Assembly: GCF_014467235.1 (NCBI RefSeq)
Contig: NZ_NKHP01000015.1
Span: 1 to 64,000 of the forward strand
Reading direction: 5' to 3'
Source of the DNA: Xenorhabdus indica
GTDB taxonomy: Bacteria; Pseudomonadota; Gammaproteobacteria; Enterobacterales; Enterobacteriaceae
DNA: 64,000 nucleotides
The notes under the pieces are model-generated. The model searched no databases, was not told the origin of the DNA, and saw nothing but the letters and a program-made list of their open reading frames with translations. Below, one piece after another: positions 41,337 to 50,318 of the stretch. Numbering within the stretch: the stretch's first letter is position 1; the number at the start of each line of letters is the position of its first letter. The position numbers and the translations under genes are program-made.

Positions 41337-41685
41337 GACTTACTCCTCGCTCTCATTGTCATTTATATGCCCGGCTGTCTGCACCCGGTAACGATCACCA
41401 TGAAATGACCATCAAGGATGCCAGGTCAGAGGATTTTGCTCACATAACACTAAAATTATGCCGAGCTTCGGACAATTAGCATACCAAAATTTGAATGGCA
41501 TGTTAATTCATTCACATAAAATCAACATTGAACCGTGATAAAATTCTGGATATATGAGCTTAAAAGATGTATTAAAGTACTAAATGCTGTTTGTTGCTAT
41601 CTTAACCTAAAAAAGCAATCAATACCGTCAGGCAATAGTAAAAAACACCAAATGTTACACAAAATGCACCGTCATGGAGGGGGTT
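41337..41685. other. Divergent acnB-GNAT intergenic region
   Basis: About 350 bases. No open frame or repeat of note. It must hold the acnB promoter and that of the GNAT gene; no clear CRP, ArcA or Fur site was recognised. Confidence 0.4.
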
Positions 41686-42333
41686 ATGCCAAATACCCCA
41701 ATAAGAAATGATATACCATCTACTTCTCATTCAAGTCCCATCCTTGAAGAAGGAAGTTATCCCGATTATAAAACGATTATCAAAGAAGTTTCCAAAGAAG
41801 ACATGATATCAGCACTGAACGGATTAAAGCGAAATGAGGCATTGGCTCACCCCGATATGAGAAGACACCAATCATTTATCAGCACGGCAAATTCAATAAA
41901 CAATATTTATACCAATACAAGTATCGGAGGAAATATAAATACGCATCGTTATTTTGCCTGTTTTTGTACTCCTGAACCAGTTGGCATCATGATATTCATT
42001 CCAGCATCATCAGTAATTTCTCACGATACCGCTGATCTAATAGGATATATATTGACTTATCCCGGTGGTCGAGGATATGGAAGTTTACTCATTGAATATG
42101 CCGTGAATTTCTCCATTTCGTTAAATCATTCAGGCATGTTGAAACTCTACGCTGAGCGCTATGCCATACCGATTTATCAACGATTAGGTTTTGTATTTAC
42201 AGGCAATTCTAATTTTGGAGCCGTTGAAATGTGTTTGGACCCTAAAATAAGCAATCGCTGGAGTGTTATCCCTAATGGCTATCGATTAACTAAATCCCAC
42301 TCTTTATTTAATTGGCAATGCCATATATTGTAA
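41686..42333 (+). CDS. GNAT-family acetyltransferase-like protein
   Basis: 215 residues. The C-terminal part shows a GNAT fold: a strand with PVGIMIFIP, the acetyl-CoA loop in YPGGRGYGSLLIEYAVNFS (near residue 120), then LKLYAERYAIPIYQRLGFVFTG. The first 35 residues look disordered and rich in Ser, Pro and Thr. I chose the ATG at 41686 because GGAGGGGG lies just before it; an upstream ATG at 41674 overlaps that site. It is not part of the conserved acnB-lpd context, so it is an insertion in this lineage. Substrate unknown; a secreted effector is possible but unsupported. Confidence 0.6.
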   Translation: MPNTPIRNDIPSTSHSSPILEEGSYPDYKTIIKEVSKEDMISALNGLKRNEALAHPDMRRHQSFISTANSINNIYTNTSIGGNINTHRYFACFCTPEPVGIMIFIPASSVISHDTADLIGYILTYPGGRGYGSLLIEYAVNFSISLNHSGMLKLYAERYAIPIYQRLGFVFTGNSNFGAVEMCLDPKISNRWSVIPNGYRLTKSHSLFNWQCHIL

Positions 42334-42335
42334 GT

Positions 42336-42361
42336 AACGGCTCCCATCTCTGAAAGCCGTT
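42336..42361 (+). terminator. Hairpin after the GNAT gene
   Basis: AACGGCT (42336-42342) and AGCCGTT (42355-42361) pair three bases past the stop. The T-run is weak. Since lpd ends nearby on the other strand, it may serve both. Confidence 0.5.
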
Positions 42362-42397
42362 TAGTATCTTTGCTAACCTACTGCAAATTATAAAGAA

Positions 42398-43825
42398 TTA
42401 TTTCTTTTTTTTCGCCTTAGGATTTGGCAAGTCAGTAATGCTGCCTTCGTACATTTCCGCAGCCATACCGATTGATTCATACAGTGTTGGATGAGCGTGA
42501 ACAGTCAGAGCAATGTCTTCTGCATCACAACCCATTTCGATAGCCAGACCAATTTCACCCAATAGTTCGCCACCGTTAGTACCAACAACAGCACCACCGA
42601 TAATACGATTAGTTTCTTTATCGAAAATCAGTTTAGTCATACCATCTGAACAGTCAGATGCAATCGCACGACCAGAAGCAGCCCACGGGAAAGTTGCAGT
42701 TTCGTAACTGATGCCTTTCTCTTTCGCTTCTTTCTCAGTCAGACCAACCCATGCAACTTCTGGTTCAGTGTACGCGATAGATGGAATAACTTTTGGATCG
42801 AAGTAATGTTTCTTGCCAGAGATAACTTCTGCTGCAACATGACCTTCATGAACACCTTTATGTGCCAACATTGGCTGACCAACGATATCACCGATAGCAA
42901 AGATATGAGGTACGTTAGTGCGCATTTGCTTATCAACATGGATAAAACCACGGTCATCAACAGCAACACCCGCTTTGCCAGCATCAAGCAGTTTACCGTT
43001 TGGTACACGGCCGATAGCAACAAGAACAGCATCATAACGCTGAGGTTCTGCTGGTGCTTTTTTACCTTCCATTGTCACGTAGATGCCATCTTCTTTAGCT
43101 TCTACCGCGGTCACTTTAGTTTCCAGCATCAAGCTGAATTTTTTGCTGATGCGCTTAGTGAACACTTTAACAACGTCTTTGTCCGCAGCAGGAATAACCT
43201 GATCGAACATTTCCACCACGTCAATCTGAGAACCCAGAGCGTGGTAAACAGTACCCATTTCCAGACCGATAATACCGCCGCCCATAACCAGCAGGCGTCC
43301 CGGAACAGCTTTCAGTTCCAGTGCATCGGTAGAATCCCATACGCGAGGGTCATCATGTGGAATAAATGGCAGTTGAATTGGGCGTGAACCCGCTGCGATA
43401 ATGGCATTATCAAAATTAATCGTTGTTGTACCGTTCTCGCCTTCTACTACCAGGGTGTTAGCACCTGTAAATTTACCAACACCGTTAACAACGTTAACCT
43501 TACGGCCTTTAGCCATGCCGCCCAGACCACCTGTCAACTGGGAAATAACTTTTTCTTTCCAGAGACGGATTTTATCAATATCAGTTTGTGGCTCTCCAAA
43601 CACGATACCGTGTTGTGACAACGCTTTTGCTTCTTCAATCACTTTTGCAACATGAAGCAATGCTTTAGATGGAATACAACCCACGTTAAGACAAACACCA
43701 CCCAGAGTAGAGTAGCGCTCAACCAGAACAGTATCCAAACCTAAGTCTGCACAACGGAAAGCAGCAGAATACCCTGCCGGGCCTGCTCCAAGCACCACTA
43801 CCTGGGCTTTAATTTCAGTACTCAT
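42398..43825 (-). CDS. lpd: Dihydrolipoamide dehydrogenase (Lpd)
   Basis: 475 residues. The shared E3 of pyruvate and 2-oxoglutarate dehydrogenases and the L protein of glycine cleavage, whose other parts (gcvTHP) are also in this window. FAD site VVVLGAGPAGYSAAF, redox disulfide GGVCLNVGCIPSKALL (Cys 45 and 50), NAD site VMGGGIIGLEMGTVY, and the C-terminal HAHPTLYES with the catalytic histidine. I chose the second of two adjacent ATGs for spacing to AGAGG. A 200-base gap to aceF suggests its own promoter too. Confidence 0.96.
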   Translation of the reverse strand: MSTEIKAQVVVLGAGPAGYSAAFRCADLGLDTVLVERYSTLGGVCLNVGCIPSKALLHVAKVIEEAKALSQHGIVFGEPQTDIDKIRLWKEKVISQLTGGLGGMAKGRKVNVVNGVGKFTGANTLVVEGENGTTTINFDNAIIAAGSRPIQLPFIPHDDPRVWDSTDALELKAVPGRLLVMGGGIIGLEMGTVYHALGSQIDVVEMFDQVIPAADKDVVKVFTKRISKKFSLMLETKVTAVEAKEDGIYVTMEGKKAPAEPQRYDAVLVAIGRVPNGKLLDAGKAGVAVDDRGFIHVDKQMRTNVPHIFAIGDIVGQPMLAHKGVHEGHVAAEVISGKKHYFDPKVIPSIAYTEPEVAWVGLTEKEAKEKGISYETATFPWAASGRAIASDCSDGMTKLIFDKETNRIIGGAVVGTNGGELLGEIGLAIEMGCDAEDIALTVHAHPTLYESIGMAAEMYEGSITDLPNPKAKKKK

Positions 43826-44000
43826 CATGACCTCTTAATTATTTGTCCGGCGGGTCAGACGAAAAAAACATATTCCACCGGGACGTACACACCGCGAGCA
43901 GTTTACAGAATTGTAAATAACCTGAAAAGCGCGTTAACGTGACAGAAATCGCAACCTGCCAGATACAAGTATAAAATACCTGTCACGATCATAATTATTA

Positions 44001-44020
44001 GGCCGGCATATTTACCGGCC
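44001..44020 (-). other. Hairpin in the aceF-lpd spacer
   Basis: GGCCGG (44001-44006) and CCGGCC (44015-44020) pair six bases beyond the aceF stop. The following minus-strand bases are TAATAATTAT, only weakly U-rich, so partial termination or RNA processing between aceF and lpd is likely. Confidence 0.5.
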
Positions 44021-44026
44021 TTCGCA

Positions 44027-45574
44027 TTACATCACCAGATGACGAATATCGCTCATCAATTGATTAATGTAAGTGATGAAACGAGCACCATCTGCTCCAT
44101 CGATCACACGGTGGTCGAAAGACAGAGACATAGGCAGAATCAGACGAGGAACGAACTCCTTGCCATTCCAGACCGGCTTCATAGAAGAACGGGACAGCCC
44201 CATAATGGCTACTTCTGGTGCATTCACGATTGGTGCAAAACCGGTTGTACCGATGCCCCCCAGGCTTGAGATAGTGAAGCAACCACCCTGCATATCGGAA
44301 GCAGTCAGCTTACCAGCACGCGCTTTCTTAGATACTTCTGCCAGTTCTCTTGAGAGTTCAACGATGCCTTTCTTATTAACATCTTTAAATACAGGAACAA
44401 CCAGACCGTTAGGTGTATCAACCGCGATACCGATGTTGACGTATTTTTTCAGGATCAGCTTCTGGCCATCTTCAGAGATAGAGCTGTTAAAGCGAGGCAT
44501 TGCTTCCAGTGCTTTCGCAGCCGCTTTCATAACGAATACCAGCGGAGTGATCTTCACGCCAAGCTGTTTCTTCTCAGCTTCTTTGTTCTGTTGCTTACGG
44601 AATTCTTCAACTTCAGTGATATCCGCTTCATCAAACAGGTTAACGTGAGGGATCATTACCCAGTTACGGCTCAGGTTAGCACCGGAGATTTTCTGGATAC
44701 GGCTCATTTCAACTTCTTCGATTTCACCAAACTTGCTGAAATCAACTTTCGGCCAAGGCAGCATACCCGGCAGACTACCACCCGCAGGTGCTGCTTCTGC
44801 ACGTTTGATTGCATCTTTCACGTAAGCCTGAACATCTTCACGCAGGATACGGCCTTTACGACCAGTCCCTTTCACTTTAGCCAGATTTACGCCAAATTCA
44901 CGAGCCAAGCGACGAATCACTGGAGTTGCATGAACGTAAGCATCGTTTTCTGCAAACTCATTTTTGCTTTCTGCTGGCTGGCTGGCTACTGGTGCTGGTG
45001 CTGCTTTCGCAGGTTCTGCCGCAGGAGCCGGAGCCGCTGCTGGAGCTGCTGCAGGTGTTGCGCCGGCAACTTCGAATACCATGATCAGAGAGTCAGTTTT
45101 TACTTTATCGCCAACTGCGATTTTGATCTCTTTCACTGTACCCGCAAATGGGGCCGGAACTTCCATAGAAGCTTTGTCACCTTCAACGGTGATCAGTGAC
45201 TGCTCTTCAGTGATGGTGTCACCAACTTTTACCATGATTTCAGTAACTTCAACTTCATCACCACCGATATCTGGTACAGCAACTTCTTTGCTCTCAGCCA
45301 CTACTGGAAACGCTGCTACCGGAGCCGCTTCCTGTTGTACGGGTGCAGCTTCAAAAATCATAATCAGTTTGCCGGTTTCCACCTTATCGCCAACTGCAAC
45401 TTTGATTTCTTTAACCACTCCCGCCTGTGGCGATGGAACTTCCATGGAAGCCTTGTCACCTTCAACAGTGATCAGTGACTGTTCTGCTTCTACTGTGTCA
45501 CCAGCTTTCACCATAATTTCAGTAACTTCAACTTCATCTGCACCAATATCAGGTACGTTAATTTCGATAGACAT
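44027..45574 (-). CDS. aceF: Pyruvate dehydrogenase E2, dihydrolipoamide acetyltransferase (AceF)
   Basis: 515 residues with two lipoyl domains, against three in the 630-residue E. coli protein. Lipoyl lysines are K41 and K134, each in [11 protein letters not shown]. An Ala/Pro-rich linker (about 173-205) leads to the E3-binding domain ([20 protein letters not shown], about 215-250) and the catalytic domain with [11 protein letters not shown] (H488, D492). It forms the core of the PDH complex. Located 13 bases after aceE. Confidence 0.95.
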   Translation of the reverse strand: MSIEINVPDIGADEVEVTEIMVKAGDTVEAEQSLITVEGDKASMEVPSPQAGVVKEIKVAVGDKVETGKLIMIFEAAPVQQEAAPVAAFPVVAESKEVAVPDIGGDEVEVTEIMVKVGDTITEEQSLITVEGDKASMEVPAPFAGTVKEIKIAVGDKVKTDSLIMVFEVAGATPAAAPAAAPAPAAEPAKAAPAPVASQPAESKNEFAENDAYVHATPVIRRLAREFGVNLAKVKGTGRKGRILREDVQAYVKDAIKRAEAAPAGGSLPGMLPWPKVDFSKFGEIEEVEMSRIQKISGANLSRNWVMIPHVNLFDEADITEVEEFRKQQNKEAEKKQLGVKITPLVFVMKAAAKALEAMPRFNSSISEDGQKLILKKYVNIGIAVDTPNGLVVPVFKDVNKKGIVELSRELAEVSKKARAGKLTASDMQGGCFTISSLGGIGTTGFAPIVNAPEVAIMGLSRSSMKPVWNGKEFVPRLILPMSLSFDHRVIDGADGARFITYINQLMSDIRHLVM

Positions 45575-45587
45575 TAATCTTTACCTC

Positions 45588-48251
45588 TTATGCCAGACGT
45601 GGGTTAACTTTTTCTGGGTTGATGTTGTATTTTTTGATTGCTTCTTCAACCACTTTCACATCAACGTTGCCACGTTTAGCCAATTCACCCAGAGCTGCAA
45701 CAACCACGTAAGAAGCATCAACTTCAAAGTGATGACGCAGATTTTCACGGCTGTCAGAACGACCGAAACCATCAGTACCCAATACGCGGAATTTGCTTGC
45801 TGGTACGAAGTTACGAACCTGCTCAGCAAACAGCTTCATGTAGTCAGTAGAAACGACTGCTGGTGCATCGTTCATGATCTGAGCTATGTAAGGAACGCGT
45901 GGTTCTTCTGAAGGATGCAGCATGTTCCAACGCTCACAATCCTGACCATCGCGAGCCAGTTCAGTGAAGGAAGTTACGCTGTAAACGTCAGAACCAATGC
46001 CGTACTCGTCAGACAGGATCTTAGCTGCTTCACGAACATGACGCAGGATAGAACCAGAACCTAGCAACTGAACTTTACCTTTCGCGCCTTCTATGCTTTC
46101 CAGCTTGTAGATACCTTTACGGATACCTTCTTCAGCACCTTCAGGCATTGCTGGCATGTGGTAGTTTTCGTTCAGAGTGGTAATGTAGTAGTAGATATTC
46201 TCTTGTTTTTCACCATACATACGCTCCAGACCATCATGCATGATAACAGCCACTTCATAAGCGAACGCTGGATCATAAGAGATACAGTTAGGAATAGTCA
46301 GAGACTGAATATGACTGTGACCATCTTCGTGCTGTAGACCTTCACCGTTCAGAGTCGTACGGCCAGAAGTACCACCAATCAGGAAGCCACGAGCCTGCTG
46401 ATCCCCCGCTGCCCAGCACAGATCACCGATACGCTGGAATCCGAACATGGAATAGTAAATATAGAACGGGATCATTGGCAAGTTATTGGTGCTGTAAGAA
46501 GTTGCAGCAGCCAACCAGGATGACGCAGCACCCAACTCGTTGATACCTTCCTGTAGGATCTGACCTTTAGAATCTTCTTTATAGTACGCAACCTGCTCAC
46601 GGTCTTGAGGAGTATACTGCTGACCATTCGGACTGTAGATACCGATCTGACGGAACAGACCTTCCATACCAAAAGTACGTGCTTCATCAGCAATGATTGG
46701 AACCAGACGATCTTTGATCGACTTATTCTTCAGCATGATGTTCAGTGCACGAACGAAAGCGATAGTGGTAGAAATTTCTTTAGATTGTTCTTCCAGCAGA
46801 GAGCTGAAATCTTCCAGAGCAGGGATATCAAGTTTTTCGTCGAAGTTAATACGACGGCTTGGCAGGTAACCGCCCAGTGCATTACGACGCTCATGCAGAT
46901 ATTTAGATTCTTCAGAGTCTTTGTCGAAAGTTACGTATGGCAAGTTTTCAATTTGCTCATCAGATACAGGTACATTGAAGCGATCACGGAATTGACGAAC
47001 ACCTTCCATGTTCATTTTCTTAACCTGGTGAGCAATGTTTTTACCTTCGGCGGTATCACCCATACCGTAACCCTTGATGGTTTGAGCCAAGATTACAGTT
47101 GGTTTACCTGTAGTTTCCTGCGCTTTTTTCAGTGCAGCGAAAACTTTCTTAGGATCATGACCACCACGGTTCAGAGCCCAAATTTCGTCATCAGTCATGT
47201 CCTTGACCAATTCCGCAGTTTCTGGGTAACGGCCGAAGAAGTGCTCACGAACATACGCGCCATTCTTGGACTTGAATGTCTGGTAGTCGCCATCCAGCGT
47301 TTCATTCATCAGTTGAACCAGTTTGCCGCTGGTATCTTTACGCAGCAGTGCATCCCAACGCTCACCCCACAGGACTTTCAGTACCTGCCAGCCAGCACCG
47401 TCGAAAATGCCTTCCAGTTCATTAACAATTTTACCGTTACCCGTTACTGGGCCATCAAGACGTTGCAGGTTACAGTTGATGATGAAGACCAGGTTGTCCA
47501 GCTTTTCACGAGTTGCGATAGTGATCGCACCTTTGGATTCTGGCTCATCCATCTCACCGTCGCCCAGAAAAGCATAAACGGTTTGCTTAGAAGTGTCTTT
47601 CAGACCACGGTGTTCCAGATATTTCAGGAATTTAGCCTGATAGATAGCAGAAATTGGACCCAACCCCATTGAAACAGTTGGGAACTGCCAGAAATCAGGC
47701 ATTAATTTTGGATGTGGGTAAGAAGACAGACCATTGCCGCCAATTTCCTGACGGAAATTGTTCATCTGTTCTTCTGTCAAACGACCTTCAAGGAATGCAC
47801 GTGCATAAACGCCCGGAGAAATGTGACCCTGGAAATAAACCAAGTCGCCACCATCATTCTCATTACGAGCACGGAAGAAATGGTTAAAACAAACTTCATA
47901 AACAGTAGCGGAAGACTGGAATGAAGCCATATGACCACCCAGCTCCAGATCTTTCTTGGATGCACGCAAAACAGTCATGATTGCATTCCAGCGAATAGCA
48001 GAACGAATGCGGCGCTCCAAATCCAGATTACCAGGGTAAGCCGGCTCATCCTCAACCGGAATAGTGTTGATGTAATCACGGGTTGCAGCACCAGCCGCAA
48101 CATTAACGCCACCTTTACGTGCTTCGTTCAAAACCTGATCAATCAAGAATTGAGCACGTTCAACACCTTCTTCACGGATGACCGATTCGATCGCCTGTAA
48201 CCAATCGCGAGTTTCGATCGGATCCACGTCATTTTTCAAAATATCTGACAT
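45588..48251 (-). CDS. aceE: Pyruvate dehydrogenase E1 (AceE)
   Basis: 887 residues, the homodimeric enterobacterial E1. Decarboxylates pyruvate with thiamine diphosphate and acetylates the lipoyl groups of AceF. The ThDP motif is GDGEMDEPESKGAI with FIINCNLQRLDGPV (near residues 230-265). The start ETRDWLQAIESVIREEG is typical. Preceded by an AAGGAA ribosome site. A long leader with paired repeats separates it from pdhR. Confidence 0.96.
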   Translation of the reverse strand: MSDILKNDVDPIETRDWLQAIESVIREEGVERAQFLIDQVLNEARKGGVNVAAGAATRDYINTIPVEDEPAYPGNLDLERRIRSAIRWNAIMTVLRASKKDLELGGHMASFQSSATVYEVCFNHFFRARNENDGGDLVYFQGHISPGVYARAFLEGRLTEEQMNNFRQEIGGNGLSSYPHPKLMPDFWQFPTVSMGLGPISAIYQAKFLKYLEHRGLKDTSKQTVYAFLGDGEMDEPESKGAITIATREKLDNLVFIINCNLQRLDGPVTGNGKIVNELEGIFDGAGWQVLKVLWGERWDALLRKDTSGKLVQLMNETLDGDYQTFKSKNGAYVREHFFGRYPETAELVKDMTDDEIWALNRGGHDPKKVFAALKKAQETTGKPTVILAQTIKGYGMGDTAEGKNIAHQVKKMNMEGVRQFRDRFNVPVSDEQIENLPYVTFDKDSEESKYLHERRNALGGYLPSRRINFDEKLDIPALEDFSSLLEEQSKEISTTIAFVRALNIMLKNKSIKDRLVPIIADEARTFGMEGLFRQIGIYSPNGQQYTPQDREQVAYYKEDSKGQILQEGINELGAASSWLAAATSYSTNNLPMIPFYIYYSMFGFQRIGDLCWAAGDQQARGFLIGGTSGRTTLNGEGLQHEDGHSHIQSLTIPNCISYDPAFAYEVAVIMHDGLERMYGEKQENIYYYITTLNENYHMPAMPEGAEEGIRKGIYKLESIEGAKGKVQLLGSGSILRHVREAAKILSDEYGIGSDVYSVTSFTELARDGQDCERWNMLHPSEEPRVPYIAQIMNDAPAVVSTDYMKLFAEQVRNFVPASKFRVLGTDGFGRSDSRENLRHHFEVDASYVVVAALGELAKRGNVDVKVVEEAIKKYNINPEKVNPRLA

Positions 48252-48295
48252 GGTGTGTTCCTTATCTGTTATCTATTTCTAATGGTTGTTTTGGA

Positions 48296-48351
48296 GCCTA
48301 TCTTCTGGTCATACCCTTTGACATTCAGTCAGTCATGACCGGAAGATAGGC
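48296..48351 (-). other. Large hairpin in the aceE leader
   Basis: gcctatcttctggtcat (48296-48312) pairs with atgaccggaagataggc (48335-48351): 17 base pairs with one G-T, loop of about 22 bases. On the minus strand it is followed by TCCAAAACAACC, so it is not an intrinsic terminator. It sits about 45 bases before the aceE start. Confidence 0.75.
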
Positions 48352-48396
48352 CCTGCTATATGTTGCCGCTAAACCCCTTAAATAAAGAGCTAACAA

Positions 48397-48429
48397 CTGT
48401 ACAGACGCAGCAGCCAGGATCTGTACAGT
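48397..48429 (-). promoter_or_regulatory. Perfect ten-base inverted repeat in the pdhR-aceE spacer
   Basis: ACTGTACAGA (48397-48406) and TCTGTACAGT (48420-48429) are perfect complements, 13 bases apart. It could be an RNA hairpin or an operator; the two CTGTACAG palindromes are themselves eight-base symmetric sites. Confidence 0.6.
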
Positions 48430-48492
48430 CAAGTTTAGAATCTATCCCATTTGGGAGTTGTATTAATCCATGACGCCCCGGGGGATAGGCTC

Positions 48493-49257
48493 TTAGTCCT
48501 GATGTTGTTGGAACCGTCTTAGTGAGCGCTCACGACGAGTATGCTCACGAGTCATATCCAATAAAACTTCTTCTATAAAAGACAAATGGCGATGCGAAGC
48601 TTCACGCGCTTTTTCCGGTTCTCTCGCCATTATTGCGTGATAAATCTCTGCCCTGTGGCTACTTACTGCTGCCAACATTTCTTTGCGGGTATAAATGAAT
48701 TCGAAATTACGCCGGATATTCTGTTCCAGCATCGGGATCATACAACGCAATAAATGCAGCAATACCACATTATGGGCTGCTTCTGTGACAACAAGTTGAT
48801 ATTGCAAGACAGCATCTGATTCCGCATTGATATCCCCGCATTGTTGGGCTTCTTGAATAGCGAGGTGTTTTTTCTCAATACGTTTAAAATCTTCATCCGT
48901 TCCCCTGAGAGCAGCGTAATAAGCCGCAATACCTTCCAGTGCATGGCGTGCTTCCAGGAGATCAAATTGTGATTCTTGATTCTCTGCAATAAGTTGGGCG
49001 AGTGGATCACTGAAACTTTGCCAGAGATTATTCTGTACAAACGTTCCTCCCCCCTGACGACGGAAAAGAAAGCCTTTAGCTTCCAGTTTTTGAATGGCTT
49101 CGCGCAATGAAGGGCGTGATACTTCGAACTGCTTCGCCAGTTCACGCTCAGGCGGCAGCTTTTCTCCAGGACGTAATGAGCCTTCGAGAATGAGGTGTTC
49201 AAGACGTTGCTCAATCACATCTGATAACTTTGGTTGGCGAATTTTGCTATAAGCCAT
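48493..49257 (-). CDS. pdhR: Pyruvate-responsive regulator PdhR
   Basis: 254 residues, FadR-type GntR regulator. N-terminal winged helix ([24 protein letters not shown]) and an all-helical FCD ligand domain. Represses pdhR-aceEF-lpd until pyruvate binds. A matching operator is found about 190 bases upstream of its start. The spacing to aceE (241 bases) includes several inverted repeats. Confidence 0.95.
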   Translation of the reverse strand: MAYSKIRQPKLSDVIEQRLEHLILEGSLRPGEKLPPERELAKQFEVSRPSLREAIQKLEAKGFLFRRQGGGTFVQNNLWQSFSDPLAQLIAENQESQFDLLEARHALEGIAAYYAALRGTDEDFKRIEKKHLAIQEAQQCGDINAESDAVLQYQLVVTEAAHNVVLLHLLRCMIPMLEQNIRRNFEFIYTRKEMLAAVSSHRAEIYHAIMAREPEKAREASHRHLSFIEEVLLDMTREHTRRERSLRRFQQHQD

Positions 49258-49305
49258 ATCTGCTGTAAGCCATTCAGTAAGTAAACGTTACTTTCGAACT
49301 ATTTT

Positions 49306-49345
49306 TATGTGAATTAGTTTTATGTGAATTAGTTTTATGTGAATT
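49306..49345. repeat. Short tandem repeat upstream of pdhR
   Basis: The word ttttatgtgaatta(g) occurs three times in a row (from 49306, 49318-49322 and 49333), a period of about 15 bases. Confidence 0.7.
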
Positions 49346-49448
49346 AATTACTTCAACTATATCCCTATCCCCTGTTTGACAGGGTATTCAGACGAACTTT
49401 TAGACAATCAACCTCATTCAACTGACTTCATTTAGTCGGGATTTAGTC

Positions 49449-49465
49449 AATTGGTAATACCAATT
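49449..49465. promoter_or_regulatory. PdhR operator
   Basis: AATTGGTAATACCAATT is a perfect palindrome and fits the PdhR consensus (ATTGGTnnnACCAAT). It lies about 190 bases upstream of the pdhR start, as expected for autoregulation of the pdhR-aceEF-lpd operon. Confidence 0.88.
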
Positions 49466-49854
49466 TAAAATACAGGCCATAAAGTAACAAAGTATTCACT
49501 AGCTGTCTATAAAGACCTTGGGCTAAATCATAAAAACCTGCAAATTTTAACAAATTATTTTAATTTTTATCAGAAAATTATAACTAAATGGGACTTTCAG
49601 ACAATAAAATAAGTAAGCATTTAAGGGCATAATACGAATTCATTATCCATTATTATAATTCATTTAGTATATCAATTCATTTGTTTATTTATTATTTAAA
49701 TTTATACATTATTATTAGTTTGTAACACATGGTGTAAAGAGAAAATGGATATAATGCTTTAATATAACAGCAACAAGAGCATGTTATCGGTAAAACTCCT
49801 AATGTCTAATCTCTAATCATAACTGAAAAATTACTACTGTATATTCTATATACA

Positions 49855-49911
49855 CAATCAATATGCTGGACAATCAATATGCTGGATAGATAGATAGATA
49901 GATAGATAGAT
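49855..49911. repeat. 16-bp tandem duplication and (GATA)6 microsatellite
   Basis: caatcaatatgctgga occurs at 49855-49870 and again at 49871-49886, and is followed by six GATA units (49885-49908) plus a partial one. Such tetranucleotide runs are rare in enterobacterial chromosomes. Confidence 0.85.
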
Positions 49912-50145
49912 TGTGAGCTACATATTCAAGAATCAAGTTACATAGAAGTGTCAGTTACACAGCAGTGGCAAATGAGTGGTTAGAAAAAACAGCAAGACAC
50001 ATTGAACGCAATACTCTCCCCCTCAGGAATAACAAGAATGTTATGGATATTTTCTTCAAATGGTCACACTAAGTGCCAACTCAGGGAATATTCCAACTTT
50101 TCAGGATGGAAAACTATTAAGGATGAAGAGGTTCAGGCTAATTGA

Positions 50146-50232
50146 TATGTACCAATAGATTTCAAGTTGCATCACTGTAGCAAGTGAATACTCACAGCCA
50201 TCAAAGAAGCAACCTGAAAGATGGACGGTATA
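50146..50232. repeat. Small palindromic element, copy B (ERIC/MITE-like ends)
   Basis: Left end tatgtaccaatagatttca then agttgc, right end gcaacctgaaagatggacgg then tata. The ends are imperfect inverted repeats of the form TAtACC..T..AT.TTTCAaGTTGC. The element at 30047-30110 has the same ends, and the pattern is like the end sequences of ERIC-type repeats in Photorhabdus and Xenorhabdus. Confidence 0.5.
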
Positions 50233-50250
50233 AAGCTCTTTTTCATGCAA

Positions 50251-50292
50251 TTCCCGCCATATGTCAAACCTGACACCGGCGGGATTTTTTTA
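50251..50292 (+). terminator. Orphan rightward terminator
   Basis: CCCGCC (50253-50258) pairs with GGCGGG (50278-50283), with an inner TGTCA/TGACA pair, followed by ATTTTTTTA on the plus strand. No plus-strand gene precedes it within 1 kb. The position and direction are those expected for the terminator of aroP, or of an unseen small RNA. Confidence 0.8.
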
Positions 50293-50318
50293 TGTTGCCC
50301 CAAAGTGACTGTTCTCAA

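Larger units (their letters stand above)
49258..50318. other. Gene-free 1.06-kb region at the usual site of aroP
   Basis: No gene-length open frame on either strand. In E. coli the aromatic amino acid transporter gene aroP lies here, divergent from pdhR and convergent with ampE. The region holds the PdhR operator, short repeats at 49306-49345, a GATA microsatellite, an ERIC-like element and a rightward terminator, each listed separately. I infer loss of aroP. Confidence 0.65.

Noticed and set aside
44964-45911. Long 315-codon rightward open frame across aceF and aceE
   Set aside because: It is the antisense of the Ala/Pro-rich linker and lipoyl repeats of aceF; no ribosome site and no family.
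46605-47672. 355-codon rightward open frame opposite aceE
   Set aside because: Antisense shadow of aceE, which is a full-length well conserved gene.
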